In this document: in pieces, positions 20,730 through 33,022 of the stretch
Position numbering within the stretch: position 1 is the stretch's first letter
Layout: every line of letters starts with the position of its first letter
Source of the DNA: Tetrapyrgos nigripes
Taxonomy: Eukaryota > Basidiomycota > Agaricomycetes > Agaricales > Campanellaceae
Length of the DNA: 64,000 bases
Assembly: GCA_013368315.1 (NCBI GenBank)
Contig: JAACJM010000041.1
Location: forward strand, 434,001-498,000
Direction of reading: 5' to 3'
Notes under the pieces: model-generated
Told to the model about the DNA's origin: nothing
What the model saw: the letters and a program-made list of their open reading frames with translations, nothing else
Database searches by the model: none
Position numbers and translations under genes: made by a program

Positions 20730-23411
20730 TCACAAAGACATCCCATTATCCTCTTTGATGAGATCTGCTGCTCTTTCTGCCAAGGTATATATGGGTGCTA
20801 GAGGATGACCTTCAGGGATGGAAGGCTGACGGGTAGGAGGCGTCTCTATCAGCAAACATCGCCTCAAACTCAAAGTTGAAGAAAGATACTCACGAAAACA
20901 CTCGCATCAACAATCCGAACTCCCTTCAAACCCCGTACTCGGAGCCTCGCATCCGTAACATCCTCATCTTTGCTTCCCATGCTTGCTGTCCCGACAGGAT
21001 GGAAAATAGTAACGGTATTATCCTTCAAGAAAGCTATTTTCTCTTCTTCTGTGGCACCGATGCTGGTGGAATTTCGACCAGCGAGAGAGATGATGAAGTT
21101 GTCTTCAGTCCATGGAGCCGTGGAAAAGAACGTTTCGGAATCATTTACGGCTTGAAGCATTGCTTGGATATCGAAGGAATCGCCGTATATGTTGTAGTCG
21201 ATAAGTGGCTGAGTGAACGTGTCTCCGTTGGTGGATTCGAGAGTCAATGAGCCCACTAATAGTCATAAGATACTTAGCAATCTAGCGAATGGAACAGAAC
21301 CGAGTCCTATTCACCAGATTTAGGTGCAACAACGACGTTGACTGTGGTAATGTAATTGCCAGTTGCCGGTTGTGATCCCAAGATAGGCAAAAAGCCATCC
21401 TGATGGCAAAGACCAACTCAGTAACTGCCACTGCCAACCGTAAATAGAGTTGAATAGTTATACTCACCGTGAACAACAATTCGAGATGAGGTGCATTAGG
21501 CCCGGACGCAGAATCCTGAATCCCTTCCAACTGATCGTCTGGTAATCTCAGGAATCCTGTTGCCGAGGACAAAAGTCAAAATCCAGCGTAATGATCGATC
21601 GCAAATGGTTACCCACCCAAAACACTGTTCACCGTATTCGCAAACAATCCAGTTCTGTTATTCTGCCATTGCTCGAGAAGCTGTTGTTGTAAAGCAGGAC
21701 TCCTATTCACATCGTCAAAAGTCTTGGTGGAGTTGACCTCATAGATTGTTACGAGCAGGGGATGATCACGGAGATTTTTACCTGAGCCAGGAAATTGAGT
21801 GTCATTCCTTGTGTAGGGCTTGTTACCTACCGACTGCGGGTCTATCAGCTACAATGTCGATTCCAAGCCCTTCCAATTCCTTCTTGGGGCCCACTCCGCT
21901 CAGGAGGAGCAATTGAGGGGTTCCTTAATAACGTGTACCGCCGCTCAGCTGCACTACACTCAAGAATATTGCAATTAAGACCCACCTATCGCTCCGGAAC
22001 TCAGGATAATCTCGTTTCTCGCACTGAATTTGAAACGAAGGCCTGTCGATGATACATGATAGTAAGCAAATGCCGATTCTGCTAGTACCCAGACAATAGT
22101 ACACTTACCACCAGCACTCTGAGCAACTTCAACCTGATTAAAGTGAGGGATATCCGAGGTATCGTTCGTACCCTGCAACAACCTCGTCGCCCTCGTCTGA
22201 ATCAAGACATCCAAATTGGGGCGATTGCTGTTCAGCGCCGGATGGAGGTAACCAGTGGCTGAAGAGTAGCGTTCCCCGTGTCCGGTTAGCTCTTGATTAT
22301 ATCCTGCGTCACCAATAAGTAATGAACTCTGATCCAGAATCTAATCCAAGAGATTTCTCCGTGCTAGATACTTACCAAATCCAAGACTATCCCCCGTATT
22401 CATGTCTGCCGTAAACTTGAATCTCGAGTCCGCACCATTCTCCTGTTGCAGCAACTTACTAGCGTCGATGACTTTCTCATCGAGCTCGCCGGGGAAGTTG
22501 GGTAGCGTGACGAGGAGAGGTCCATTTCCATTAGATAGAGTGGGATCGTCCGAAGGAGGGACGGCTAGGGGGGATGAGTTTGAGGTGGGTGAGACGTATG
22601 TGGATATCTAGATGGTGAAGAGGAATAATTAGGAAAAAAATAATAAGAAATGAGAATAATAGTGTGGAGATGCTCACCTTGTTCCAATATTTCTCCAACG
22701 CATCCCAACTCCATCCCGAGTCACCCGTAACCTCGGCATAATGATCCCAGAGGTCTCGAGATTCACGAGTCCAGATCATTAGATCTTTGCCAGGTACAAA
22801 GGAGTGAATCAACAAAGGGTCGACGAGTTCAGAAAGACGAGACTTACTAATACTACTGCTTCCCCCAAGTGTAAACCCCCTCGGGACAGGGATCGTACGA
22901 TTATTCAACTCTTTTTGAGGAACGGTAGTGTAATTCCAATCAACTTCGCTTCCATAGAGGTTGAACGCGAGGAATGGCACGTGGATTGGGAGGACGTTGG
23001 TGTCGCTGAGAGTTAAAGGAGACGTTTGAGAGTTGATATAAAATGAATGACTCGAGAATGAAGAGAGCAGGAGCGGGATGTATTACTCACTCAACACCAG
23101 CCTCAATAACCAAAACACTTTTGGTCGGATCTTCGCTAAGTCGAGCGGCGATGACGTTGCCTGCAGTACCGGCTTCAAGTTCAAAGGTACAAAGTACGCG
23201 CGCAAGTCAGACAAAAATCCAAATAATCGCCTAACGAGCCTGTCTGTAACAGGTTCTACTCACCTCCAACCACAATGAAATCATACTCCTTCGTCGGAAG
23301 GTCATTTGGATTGGTGTAGAGCGACGTCGCCGCCACCCCGCTGCCAATACCAAAGGTCACATAGGGTGCTAGCAAGACAAAAGTGGTCCAGAGAGACGAA
23401 AACTTTATCAT
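20730..23411 (-). CDS. Secreted GMC oxidoreductase, aryl-alcohol-oxidase-like
   Basis: ATG at 23409-23411 with a signal peptide ([18 protein letters not shown]), then the ADP-binding start [19 protein letters not shown] split by an intron. Next comes the GMC signature region [20 protein letters not shown], a substrate-domain block (YWNK), and the C-terminal catalytic segment [11 protein letters not shown] (His of the His-His/Asn pair). RIVDASVF precedes the last intron, and the end is [15 protein letters not shown] at TGA 20730-20732. At least nine short introns; about 600 residues as usual. The family oxidises aryl and other alcohols with FAD and releases H2O2, which peroxygenases next door could use. 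No frameshift seen, though I did not place every exon border. Glucose-oxidase or pyranose-type activity cannot be excluded. Confidence 0.85.
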
Positions 23412-24280
23412 GACGCTGATGCTACAAGTTGCGAGAGCGAGACTGCAGACCGCAGCTGTAGCTGATGATGCCAGTGATAATGGGGATGGAGATGGGACAG
23501 TTGGTCTGCTTTGTGTGTTTAAATAGACCAGTACTAGTAGTACAGAGATGAAAAATCTGAGTATAAGCGATAAGTAATTGAAAATATGAATTAGGAAGTA
23601 GGGAATTTGGGAGTTCCGGATTAGAGGTGATTACCACGACTAGCCGAGCCGCCGGACAAATCCGTCACATCCGAGGCTTTCGGTGAGTCCTCGTCCCCTT
23701 CATCCCTTCGTGCTAAACTGTGTCATATGTCTTCTACATACGTTTAGAAGACATACTGAAGGCCGATGCTGGACATAAATGAAGAGGGATGAACGAGGTC
23801 AACCACAAACCTAGATGAGCGGCATTCAAAACTTGGCCGAGCCGGGGATCAAAAACGCAAAAATGGTCACCAACTAAGTATAAGCACTTACTAAACAATT
23901 CAAGATTCATTCGAGGGAGGAGGAAGAGAAATCTATTACGCGGATTCACGGGGAGCCGCTGTTTTCTTGTACCAATCAATCAACCAATCCAGAACCTGTC
24001 CAAACGTCGGTGGCGGCGGCGACCTTGAAAACTAAGGAACGAAGTATGTTGGTACACAATGAGAGCAAACTAGATGAGCCCGAACATCGCTCAGGTTCAG
24101 GTATCGTCCGTACACCGGGCCCGACAATGGGAAATCGCATTGAAATCGCAGACTAAGCAGCGTCACTAAACACCAAGTGTTACTACTTGTTACGACAAAA
24201 AGTCAGACGCGTAACGGTACGGGTAACGGATATGTTATGTACCTGCAGACTTTTTGACTTTTTGCGGGTCCAAACACAAA
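23412..24280. other. Intergenic region between the GMC and AP endonuclease genes
   Basis: Upstream of GMC and downstream of the - strand endonuclease gene. A palindromic ATGTCTTCTACATACGTTTAGAAGACAT lies near 23728-23755 (10-bp arms). No coding sequence recognised. Confidence 0.4.
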
Positions 24281-26848
24281 CTACTCATCAACTTCCTCAT
24301 CTTCATCCCGAGTCTTACTAGCTTTGCCCTTTCCCTTCATTTTTCCCGTCCCCATCCCCTTAGCCTTCTCCGTACTCTTCTTCCCCTTCTGCTTCGCGCT
24401 CCCAGCCCCCGCCTTCGCCCGCCCAACAACCTCTCTAATCTCTTCTACGAGCGTTTCTATCCTTTCTTCCTCTTCCCCTCCTTCTTCCTTTCCACCCACC
24501 TCTCCTTTCGTCCCACTGCTCGAAATCCCGCTCACGCCAAACGTCCCCGTACTTAAACTCTGACGATTACTCAGACTTAAACGATTCAACACCCCAACCT
24601 CCTTCCTCCAAATTTCATGCTTTTCAATCCCTCCCTTCTTTTCAGCATCCTCATAACAAGGTGTCTCGAGTATAAGCGGGATATCTTGCGTACGTGCGTC
24701 GGTAAGGATATGTGAGAAGGTGTGGAGGGAGAGGTGGCCTCTGCGTTATGCGTTAGACAATGAGTTGGGAAGGATTACATTAGCCAGGCATCGTAAGGTT
24801 TATGTAGAACCCAAGTATGGTACTCACATGCCAACATTCTCATGCCGATCTCTCCTGGACCCACACGGGGTCTGGGAGTCGTTGAGGTGCATTCCGCATA
24901 GATATTTCAGACCAACGTCTCGGTCAAAGGTTTGCACTGTGAGGAAAAAGTTGTTAGACATGGCATAACATAAAAAGGGAGAAAACGAGGGGAGGACTTA
25001 CTCGTATTTCTAGAAACAGTACCACGTATGGAGATAGTGGAGGTTGAGGTGTAGATGTAGAAGAAAAAAATGTGGATAAACTGTCAGTCACTGGACAGGC
25101 AGAAAGAGAATAAATAAAGTCAGTTACTCACTCCCATCCTTCCTTCGTCCTTATATCATACCCAGCTGCGAACATATGGCCTGGTAGGGAAAAGATTTTT
25201 TATAAGCAACCGAAGTAACCGAAACAAAACTCAACTCACAAGTATCCAAACAAGCCCCAACCCTGGTCTTATCCTCCACCTGGGAAATGATTTGGCCTAG
25301 TTCGGAGAATGAGGAGCCTATGACGTTGCCTGCGCCTGCCTGCCTTTGGGAAGCAAAATGTGCAAAGAGGAAGGAGGGTTGGTGAGTTGGACGGAAGACA
25401 GAAAGAGAAAGAGGACACGACAACGGAAACGGAAACGGAGACGAGTATGGAAATGTTAACGAGGTCGCGGATAGAACGGGAATGGGAACTAATGAGAGCC
25501 CAAAAGAAAAAGAAAAAGAAAAGCGAGAGAGAGAGAACGAGAAAACCCACCATATTCTCCAACACAACGCACACCCTCGACCCAGGGGTTTCCTTATGAG
25601 CGCGATTGATACAATCCGCGATGTGTTTAATTGAGACAGAAGGCTCGACTTGGCCGAGCGTGGAACCTGGGCTGAAGAGTGTCGATGAGTCAACGTCAGT
25701 GGGTACAGAGGAGTAAAAGTAGAAGAAAGGTAGAAAGCGTCGTTGTCAAGAAAGGATGAAAAAAAAAACATGACAAGTGTAGAGTGGACAGTGGACAGTA
25801 AAAAATGGGCGGACAGTAGACGACGTACTGAAAGTTATACAACTCCAACCCCAACTCTTCACACCGCTTTAGGTCATCGAGGAAACATTGGTAAGATTTT
25901 TCTCGTTTTTCTCTGGAGATACCAATACCAAGGGAAGGCGTTAGTTAGCGTTGGAAGAACGCAGCATGGACGAGGACGTGTAAGGGAGGAGAAAAGGAGA
26001 GGGAAGGGAAGAGAGAACGAGGAGAGAGGACAAGAATGCGCATAAGGGAAAGGAGAGAAGGGGAAAGAGGACATAAAGTGGGCAGTAGGACACTCACTCA
26101 TCCGGATTCCCCAAATTAATCAAATAACTCCCATGCGGTAACACATATTTCGCTTCATACCCCAAAACCTTCATGTTGTCCTTGAAAGACGCGACGCTTT
26201 CTGGTTTCAAGGGTGGTGACTCCCATTTTCGTTGAGATTTGACGAAGAGGGCGAAGGCGTTCGCTCTGAAAGAGGAATAAGGGGTAACGATGGTTCGTCA
26301 GCTCCAACTCATACAAGAACCACGAAAGAGAAGGTACAGAGGCACATTAAGGCCCAGGAACACATGCACAGCGGATAGTGAGAGTACACACCCAATCCTC
26401 GCAGCATTAGTTACGCTATTCTCCACCCCTCCCGCTGCAGAGACATGTGCTCCCACTTTCCAGGGCAACGATGTCCATACACGTAGTTTGCATAGTGGCT
26501 CGTAATTTGAATCGGTGTCTTCGTCGACGTCCTCGGGTGACATTGCCTTTCTCTTTGCCTTGGGTGGTTTTTCTTTAGGTTTGCTGGAACTAGCAGACGT
26601 TTCTGTCGCGTGCAGGAACAATGATGAGCCATAGGAGACTTGCAAAAACGACAAAGGAACCTACCAGGATCCATCTCCATCTCCATCTCGGTCTCCTGAC
26701 TAGTCCCGACGGCTAACTTGGCTTTCTTTGCTCGAGTTGACCGCCGTAAGCTTGAAGCTCTAGGTTGAGTTTCTTCTTCTTCGACTACCGCGCTAATGTT
26801 TCTTTTCAGGGTCATGACCACTGTAGCATTTGAAGGTTTTCCGGACAT
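24281..26848 (-). CDS. APN1: AP endonuclease of the endonuclease IV (Apn1) family
   Basis: ATG at 26846-26848; the first exon is basic (RRSTRAKKAKL), a likely nuclear signal. Conserved blocks in order: KVGAHVSAAGGVENSVTNAARIG (about 26400-26470), the YNF/HPGS region, GNVIGSSFSELGQII, CLDTC|HMFAAGYDIRT split by an intron (about 25150-25250), LNDSQTPCGSRRDRHENVG (about 24835-24905), and IPLILETPCYED (about 24655). These carry the His, Asp and Glu ligands of the three-zinc site. The enzyme cuts abasic sites in base-excision repair. The C-terminus is a long Lys/Glu/Ser-rich tail (24281-24590, ending DEDEEVDE) as seen in fungal Apn1 proteins. Several short introns; exon borders are approximate. 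Confidence 0.88.
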
Positions 26849-27357
26849 AGTTATGCGTAGAAAGCATAGACTGGGATTGAGAAAGGATGGTCGAGGTCCA
26901 AGTCGAAAAACAAGCATAACAGGCACACGTGATCCCGACGAGTCTTTTTTCTGACCACCATCTGAGTCTCGTCAAGACCTGGAGCTTCCTTCAAGACTTC
27001 CTTCAAGACTTCTTTTTAGCCCAAAAGAAGGAAAAAGAAAGCCCCTGGAAGCTAGAAAGCGTACCATTTGCTTGTAACTTGCCCTTGTTAACGTAGGCTC
27101 AAGCTTGCCAGCAACCCTGAACGCGGTCAAACCACCTCCAACCGCTTAATTTCTTTCTATGGGTCTTACAGTGGATGTTACTGGATATTCAGGGCAAGAC
27201 CCTATCTATCAACTTCATAGAGCGGCTTAACACGCTTCTTAGTCTCGCGGGACTAGTATAAAACACGTAGACTCTCGCATTCTCGTTCCCATTCCCATTT
27301 CCGAGCATAACGATATTACCACCCAAACCCCTTTCCATCCCTATCCTCGGAGTGATC
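26849..27357. promoter_or_regulatory. Divergent promoter region between APN1 and a secreted-protein gene
   Basis: About 500 bp shared by genes reading away from each other. GTATAAAAC at 27256-27264 is a good TATA for the + strand gene, 94 bp before its ATG. A direct repeat CTTCAAGACTTC occurs near 26990-27012. Confidence 0.5.
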
Positions 27358-27890
27358 ATGCGTCTGACGAATTTTCTCCTAATATCCACAACCACCACCC
27401 TCGCCCTCGTCGATGTCTTCTCCTCCCTCTCCCTGTCCGGGTTTTCGGCTTCCGCTTTGGCTTCAGCGTCGCTGCTACCTCTCCACCAACCCCAACGCCA
27501 ATCCCGGCACCAACCCCAACACCAATCATTGCCTCAACCTGAGGCCAAGTCTCACCAAAACTCCATCTCCACGTCAGGCTTAACCCTCACACTCGCAACC
27601 CCATCCTCCGAATGCCAAAACCTAAACGCCCTCTGTACATCCGGAACCAGAGACCCAAATTCCATGGAGTGTTGTTCTACTTTGATATGTATCAAGCAGC
27701 CTGATGGGGGTGTTGGGGTGAGTACGTCTGGTCTTGGTCTTGTTCTGTCTCGTTGCGTTGCAACTTGCGTCCCGTTTCTGTTTCTCTCTCGATGAAGGTC
27801 CCTTGCTTACTCTTTACCTGCGTCTCTCCATAGGTATGTAAAACCAGAACCGGTGCAGGTGCCAGTACCACTAGTGGACAAGCGCACTAG
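27358..27890 (+). CDS. Small secreted Cys-rich protein
   Basis: Exon 1 27358-27717 and exon 2 27834-27890 (GT-AG intron) give 138 residues. The N-terminus MRLTNFLLISTTTTLALV is a signal peptide. A Gln/His/Pro-rich spacer follows, and the last 55 residues carry six cysteines in the order C-C-CC-C-C (CQNLNALC, ECCSTLIC, and VCK encoded in exon 2). This spacing resembles cystine-knot-type small secreted proteins. TATAAAA sits 94 bp before the ATG. It is shared neither with the flanking repair gene nor with other genes here. Function unknown; effector, inhibitor or structural roles are all possible. Confidence 0.6.
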
Positions 27891-28349
27891 GACGTCTACC
27901 CAACGCCTACCCAACGCCGGTACCGTGGCCAAAGACACTGTGATTGATCATTGGTAGCTGATTGGGGATTGGGGAGCTGATTGGGTGGTCTGAGCTCATA
28001 CTCGTAGCAGAGAGGCCCTCAAGTTCACGTCCGAGTCCAGGGACCTGCGTCACCGATACCACCTTCCTTTCTTCCTTTCTCTCATCGTCATTATCAAGCA
28101 ACCTGTGGCTCGAGTCATTGCATACTCTCTTCTGGAGCAAACTACGCAGAGTAGACCCACGTTCCTAGCCTTCACACCTATCATCAGTATTGGCCCTATT
28201 TAAGACCCTTGCACACCCCGGTTGCCGTAAATCCTTCGCCCTTCAAGGTGCAACAAGTAATCCCCCAGCTGCAGAGTTTTAGTCCTCTGGATCCCAGTAG
28301 TCACAGAAAAATCAAAAAATTTGTCCACCGCGAAGCCTTCGCCCCTCAA
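27891..28349. other. Intergenic stretch containing a dispersed repeat
   Basis: Mostly non-coding; contains the dispersed repeat annotated at 28022-28170. Confidence 0.4.
28022..28170 (+). repeat. Dispersed repeat, copy 1
   Basis: The block with GTCCGAGTCCAGGGACCTGC, a CTTTCTTCCTTTCTCTCATC run, TACTCTCTTCT-GAGCAAAC and ACGTTCCTAGCC recurs in the same order and orientation at about 47500-47632. This copy has about 25 extra bases in the middle. No coding capacity seen. Confidence 0.7.
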
Positions 28350-29990
28350 TCACTTCCGAGCCCTTAAAATCGAGCCAGAGTCGAGATACGATTTCCAAAC
28401 ATCTTCAAAAGTTTCGTGAGAGGAAGAGTCTTGTACAACAATATCCGTCCAAACCGAAGATCCTTGGAGCCCAAGTGCAACGTGAAGGGTGTACTCTATT
28501 CCCTTTGTAGAGTCTTTCCATCGGTATGTAAGTAGGCGGAACGTATGATAACCGCATTCCTTTGGATCATCGGGACGTGGCCGAAAGACGGTAGCATAGG
28601 CCATATCTTGAGTAATCCTACCAAAGGGATCGGGCGGAAAGATTCCTTCAAACTTAAGATGATAATCGAAAGGGTTTGTGTTCAACCTGTAAGGGACAAT
28701 GATACCCAAATCAGGGAGTCGCAATGGACTAGTGCAGAGGCAAAATGCAGGATTATCTTTTGCAAGATAACCAATCTCTACTTTCTCTTCCCAATCTCCT
28801 CTCATCTCAGACGGAATCATTATCTAGTTTCCGCTCTTCAGTCTCGCTAGAAGTGTATCCCTTCGAATGGAATCCCGGATCGACATTTGACTTGGATCAA
28901 GAAGGTCCAGGGAAGGCTGGCCAAGTTTATGGTGTTGAAAGATGATGATGAAAGAATCACCAGTTTTCTGAGACCGCTACTCAATTGTCAGATGCCGATG
29001 TTTCCAGAGCAACAGATACTGTATGTTCATCCATGCTAGAGGCCTCGATAAAACGCCTGCGTCCGTGAGATGGTCGATGAAAGAAGTCCCAAGCTGATCG
29101 AAGTTCAACATTATATCGTGACATCAACGATTCTGCTGCGCTGGATGTATTCGAGGTTCGAACCCTGCGCCCTGTGACTAGATGCTCTCTGACCGTGATC
29201 CATTGCCAGCGGTGAGTTCATCAAGAACACTTCATCTGCATAATATCGTACATATTGATGTCTACTCGTCTTTTGGAGATAAACGGTTAAGTAGCTACCG
29301 CTTCTCGGGGACTGGCAGAGTAGGTGTGCGAGAAAGATGTCTTCGCCAGAGTGCCCGGAGCTGGAAGAGGTGGGATTAAGAGGAAGATGGATGTGCAGGC
29401 TGTTGTTACTGAAGGAATAGGATGATTTATTGCCGATAAGTTCCACATTTGAAGCCTGCACGTTGCCTGGCATCCTAAATTCATAGGGTGATCGAGCTAG
29501 CAAACCCCTTGACTTGTCCTTCTTGGCCGCCGAGTGAGTGTACATATTCTGCCGCTCCTCCTCCAGCTCCTCTTCCGTGGGCGGCGCGGCAACCCAAGCA
29601 AAGATGCTGCGATCATTGGAAATCCTGATAACCTCCTGCTGTAGCCGCGTGAAGGCTTTGACGTCACCTTCCCCATAGATCGGCGATATACTGACACCAA
29701 AAATCCCTAACAAACAATACGCTTGGTCCTCCGGCCTCGTAGTCTCTCGAAATGCAGCCCATGACATCCTCTGAGCAACACCGTATTTGTCGATAACGCG
29801 TTCCTCGAACACATCCACTGGAATGCCAGTGACTGCCGAGACTTCTCTTCTCTTCCTCCACGACGACACTACCTTCCCTTCATTGCCAGCCCCCGTCAAA
29901 AAGATTCCATATTCATCCCGTACTTCTCCAGCGACGGCCATATCATTTCCGAAAACACCGTTCTCGAAATCGAGGGTGTCCTCAAGATTT
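28350..29990 (-). pseudogene. HET-domain (heterokaryon incompatibility) gene, truncated
   Basis: The frame at 29111-29941 carries the second half of the HET domain with its hallmark blocks RMSWAAFRETTRPEDQAYCL, LGIFGVSISPIYGEGDVKAF and SIFAWVA. The first half (the WTRGWTLQEL-type region) is absent: upstream the frame meets TGA near 29985 and no homologous exon is visible before the hairpin element at 30266. Downstream, 28350-28820 continues the protein C-terminus (YLAKDNPAFCLC, GYHTFRLLTYRW) but is separated by stops at 29108 and near 28826. HET proteins trigger cell death on non-self fusion. This copy is likely dead, unless unusual introns rescue it. Confidence 0.75.
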
Positions 29991-30265
29991 CGTCAGGGCA
30001 AGACTACGGTGGAGAAAATCGTTTGATCTCTGAGAAGCATGTAGTCAGGCCGTGCTACAAGAGTAAAACAGTAAGTACTGCTGGTGCCGAAAAACCTTCC
30101 AAGCGCTTGCGGTGTTGTGGATTGAGAATTGACTGGTTGGGTAAGGTGAGTACGATCGTGGACCGCCAAGGAGAAAGAAGAAGGTACGCACTATTACATA
30201 GTTGAGAAGCAGTGGAACAGGAAGCGTATGACGCAATGTTTGGTGAGGAATACACCGTACGAAAC

Positions 30266-30925
30266 ACGCCGAAAAGGGACAAATTTCCGCTCGATGGATA
30301 TGTGACCGGATATGTGTACGAAAATGAGATATATTGGGAAAGTAGATATAAATACAAAAAGATAATGTATCCGTAGACTAGATATCTGAACAGAAAGCCA
30401 ATATATCTGGAAGTCTTTTGGTACATTTGATTGGTGCACAGACACATGGCATATCGAATGTATGGAAAAAAGTACAAAAAGACCTCATATCGAGGCTCCG
30501 GACATGGTTACGGACATGGTTCCGAAAAGACAATAAATCCGGCTTCCAGATATGAGTCCCAATAGTTCATATGTCCGTTGAACGGATAGGTGGATTCTGG
30601 CCTATCCGTTCAACGGACATATGAACTATTGGGACTCATATCTGGAAGCCGGATTTATTGTCTTTTCGGAACCATGTCCGTAACCATGTCCGGAGCCTCG
30701 ATATGAGGTCTTTTTGTACTTTTTTCCATACATTCGATATGCCATGTGTCTGTGCACCAATCAAATGTACCAAAAGACTTCCAGATATATTGGCTTTCTG
30801 TTCAGATATCTAGTCTACGGATACATCATCTTTTTGTATTTATATCTACTTTCCCAATATATCTCATTTTCGTACACATATCCGGTCACATATCCGTTGA
30901 GCGGAAATTTGTCCCTTTTCAGCGT
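30266..30925. mobile_element. Foldback element: near-perfect hairpin with 325-bp arms
   Basis: 30266-30590 is the reverse complement of 30601-30925 with only about four mismatches that I could find, separated by a 10-nt loop (TGGATTCTGG). Ends read CACGCCGAAAAGGGAC and GTCCCTTTTCAGCGTG. A GAAA on each side may be target duplication. The arms are AT-rich with repeated ATATCCG/ATATCTGG motifs. The two arms encode the same hydrophobic frame in opposite directions, which is a by-product of symmetry and not evidence of a gene. Arm identity near 99% implies recent formation or ongoing conversion. Confidence 0.9.
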
Positions 30926-31792
30926 GAAAGGACCTGTGATGGCAAACAAGTCAGTCTAGACATCCGAGTCGATCAAGAGACTGACAAACACACCTCAAAA
31001 CATCAAACGCCCAGAAAGCCAGCGCTGTCATCTTTTTGAATTCTCCACCACTTCAAGAGGCGATGAAAGGCCTGGTAATCCGTTTTTTGGGATTAGGACG
31101 GCAAAAATGCATGCAGTGTTCCGGTTTACGTTTTGGGAGCCTTGCACTGTAGATGTAAATGCAGCAAATAATCCCGTCAAACACAGAAAGAGAACTCAAT
31201 TACCTGGAGAGCTAACGATGCAAGAGAATTTTACAGTCATTTTAATTTGCGATTTGTAGCCATAGAGAGATAGAGGGAGGAGGATGTGAAAGAAATGCCG
31301 GCGGCAAAGTCCCCAATTCACAGCACATGACACGGACGCGTCGCGTAAATGAGTCCCTATCTTTCGAACATTACATGTACTCAGAACTGGCAGATTTACT
31401 GCGAGAGGGTGATCATGCGTCCGCTTTGACAATCCAATGGCACTCTTCCATAGTAATAATGAAGTGCACCGAGTTTCCTTTCATTAATCCGGTCATTTCT
31501 CCCGTAAATGAATGCAATTTGGTGATGCTAATTCGTGCTGTAGTCTGAAATGGATAAGAGTACTCAGCAATATGTTTGCACTGGCGCATAAAAAGCAGGA
31601 CAAGCGACACAATGGACGTGCAGATGAAGGACGAAAAGCTTTGGAGACAAACAAAGACACATTCGTTCTCCTCAAAGCTGCGTCAGTCACTGGCAATGCC
31701 GCTCTCAAAAGGCTCGCAAACGGCCTGTCGGTGAAATTATCATAGTAAGTATAAATTAGAGTATTAACGGTACTATCCTACTCGCAAATCCC
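30926..31792. other. Intergenic stretch
   Basis: No gene recognised between the hairpin and the reductase stop codon. A short frame at 31327-31548 has no recognisable motif. Confidence 0.4.
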
Positions 31793-33022
31793 TCACTTTC
31801 TCTCAAGAACCAAAACAGAATCAATAGCGGCGAGAAAAGTTTCCTCCCAAGCAATATAATCCTTGAACCCCAGAACATCCTCCGTGAAAGATACATCAAC
31901 TGGAGCAGTAGTCTGCGCAGGTGCCTCAAGATCCTCCCTTGGAAGTCTGCTGGCGAGCTCTGGTCTCTCCTTCCTGATCAAGTCTGCGACCTTCTTCCAG
32001 CTATATTTTCCCGAAGATATGATGAAGCGTTTATCTCTTCCAGACAAGGGAGGAAAGTCTAGTGCAACAGCATGAGCACGAGCAATGTCCCTTACGTCGA
32101 CCATGTCCGCAATAGGCAGACCTGGCCAGGTATCTAGTCCTTGAGAAATAAGATCGTAGACGTAGCCGTCGGTGCTCAAGCTGGAACGAGACGCGACAGG
32201 GAAGTTGGGCACGAGTGGGCCGTAAATTGCTGGTGGTAGAACTTGATTGAGGAAGACAATCAGCTCCAGCGGTCCAGTATGAGAAGGAAAAGACACTCAC
32301 GGACAGTCACGTCTACATCAGGATGCTGATGAGCAATCTCCCAAATCTTCTTATCGGCGATAGTCTTTGCAGCTGAGTAGATGACCATGGTGTTGGGGTC
32401 ATTCTTGTCAATGTCTTTGAGTTCGACGGGACCAAAGTCTTTCTCGTTGACAGCCGTAGCTCCGAAAGCTTTGGAAAATGATGCTATTTCGAGAACCAGT
32501 CAGACATTCGAGGTAAAAACTCCAGAAGGAATAAACTGACTATCAAAAAGAGAAGCAACAGTGCCAGTGACGACAATTTTCTTGACTCCGAGCTTGATAG
32601 CCTGTTGTACAATATGGATACTTCCTTCATACGCACCCTGAAATTGGAATTAGTGAATACAACACATTTCCGCAAAGCAAAAGACTCACGTTGAAAATTT
32701 CTTCTCCTGTCTCCTCTTTCAAGAACCCAGGGCTAGCGACGTGAACAATGGCACTGACACCTTTGAGTGCATCAGTAAAGTCGGATGTCAAGCCGGGGAT
32801 CTCTACGACTTGGAGGCTTGAGCCGGCATTTGGGAAGATAGCTTTGAGTTTTGAGGCGGAACGGGCAGCGGCGCGAACGACGTATTTGCCATCAGCGAGT
32901 AGCTTGGAAATGACATGGGAACCGAGGAGACCAGTGCCGCCAGTGACCTGAAGATCGTTATTAGGATGAGTTCAGGGGGCAGAAACAGAGCAAATACGCA
33001 CTAGAGCGATGGGTTTCGACAT
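31793..33022 (-). CDS. NAD(P)-dependent reductase/epimerase (extended SDR, ketoreductase-like)
   Basis: ATG at 33020-33022. The first intron splits ALVTG, giving the Rossmann motif TGGTGLLGSHVI. Then come HVASPGFL, VVTGTVASLF, the catalytic YSAAK (Tyr and Lys of YxxxK, about 32370), DMVDVRDIARAHAVAL and a C-terminus ending LVLERK at TGA 31793-31795. About 340 residues in five exons or so. The layout matches fungal relatives of dihydroflavonol/cinnamoyl-CoA reductases and methylglyoxal reductase, which reduce ketones or aldehydes with NADPH. A TATAAAGAGC (33103-33112, - strand) lies about 80 bp upstream. The substrate cannot be deduced. Confidence 0.88.

Noticed and set aside
24254..24563. + strand ORFs opposite the AP endonuclease tail
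   Set aside because: They are shadows of the Lys/Glu-rich C-terminal codons on the - strand.
30055..31039. Hydrophobic ORFs in both arms of the hairpin, giving the same protein in opposite directions
   Set aside because: They are mirror images created by the inverted repeat; no start context, introns or homology support a gene.
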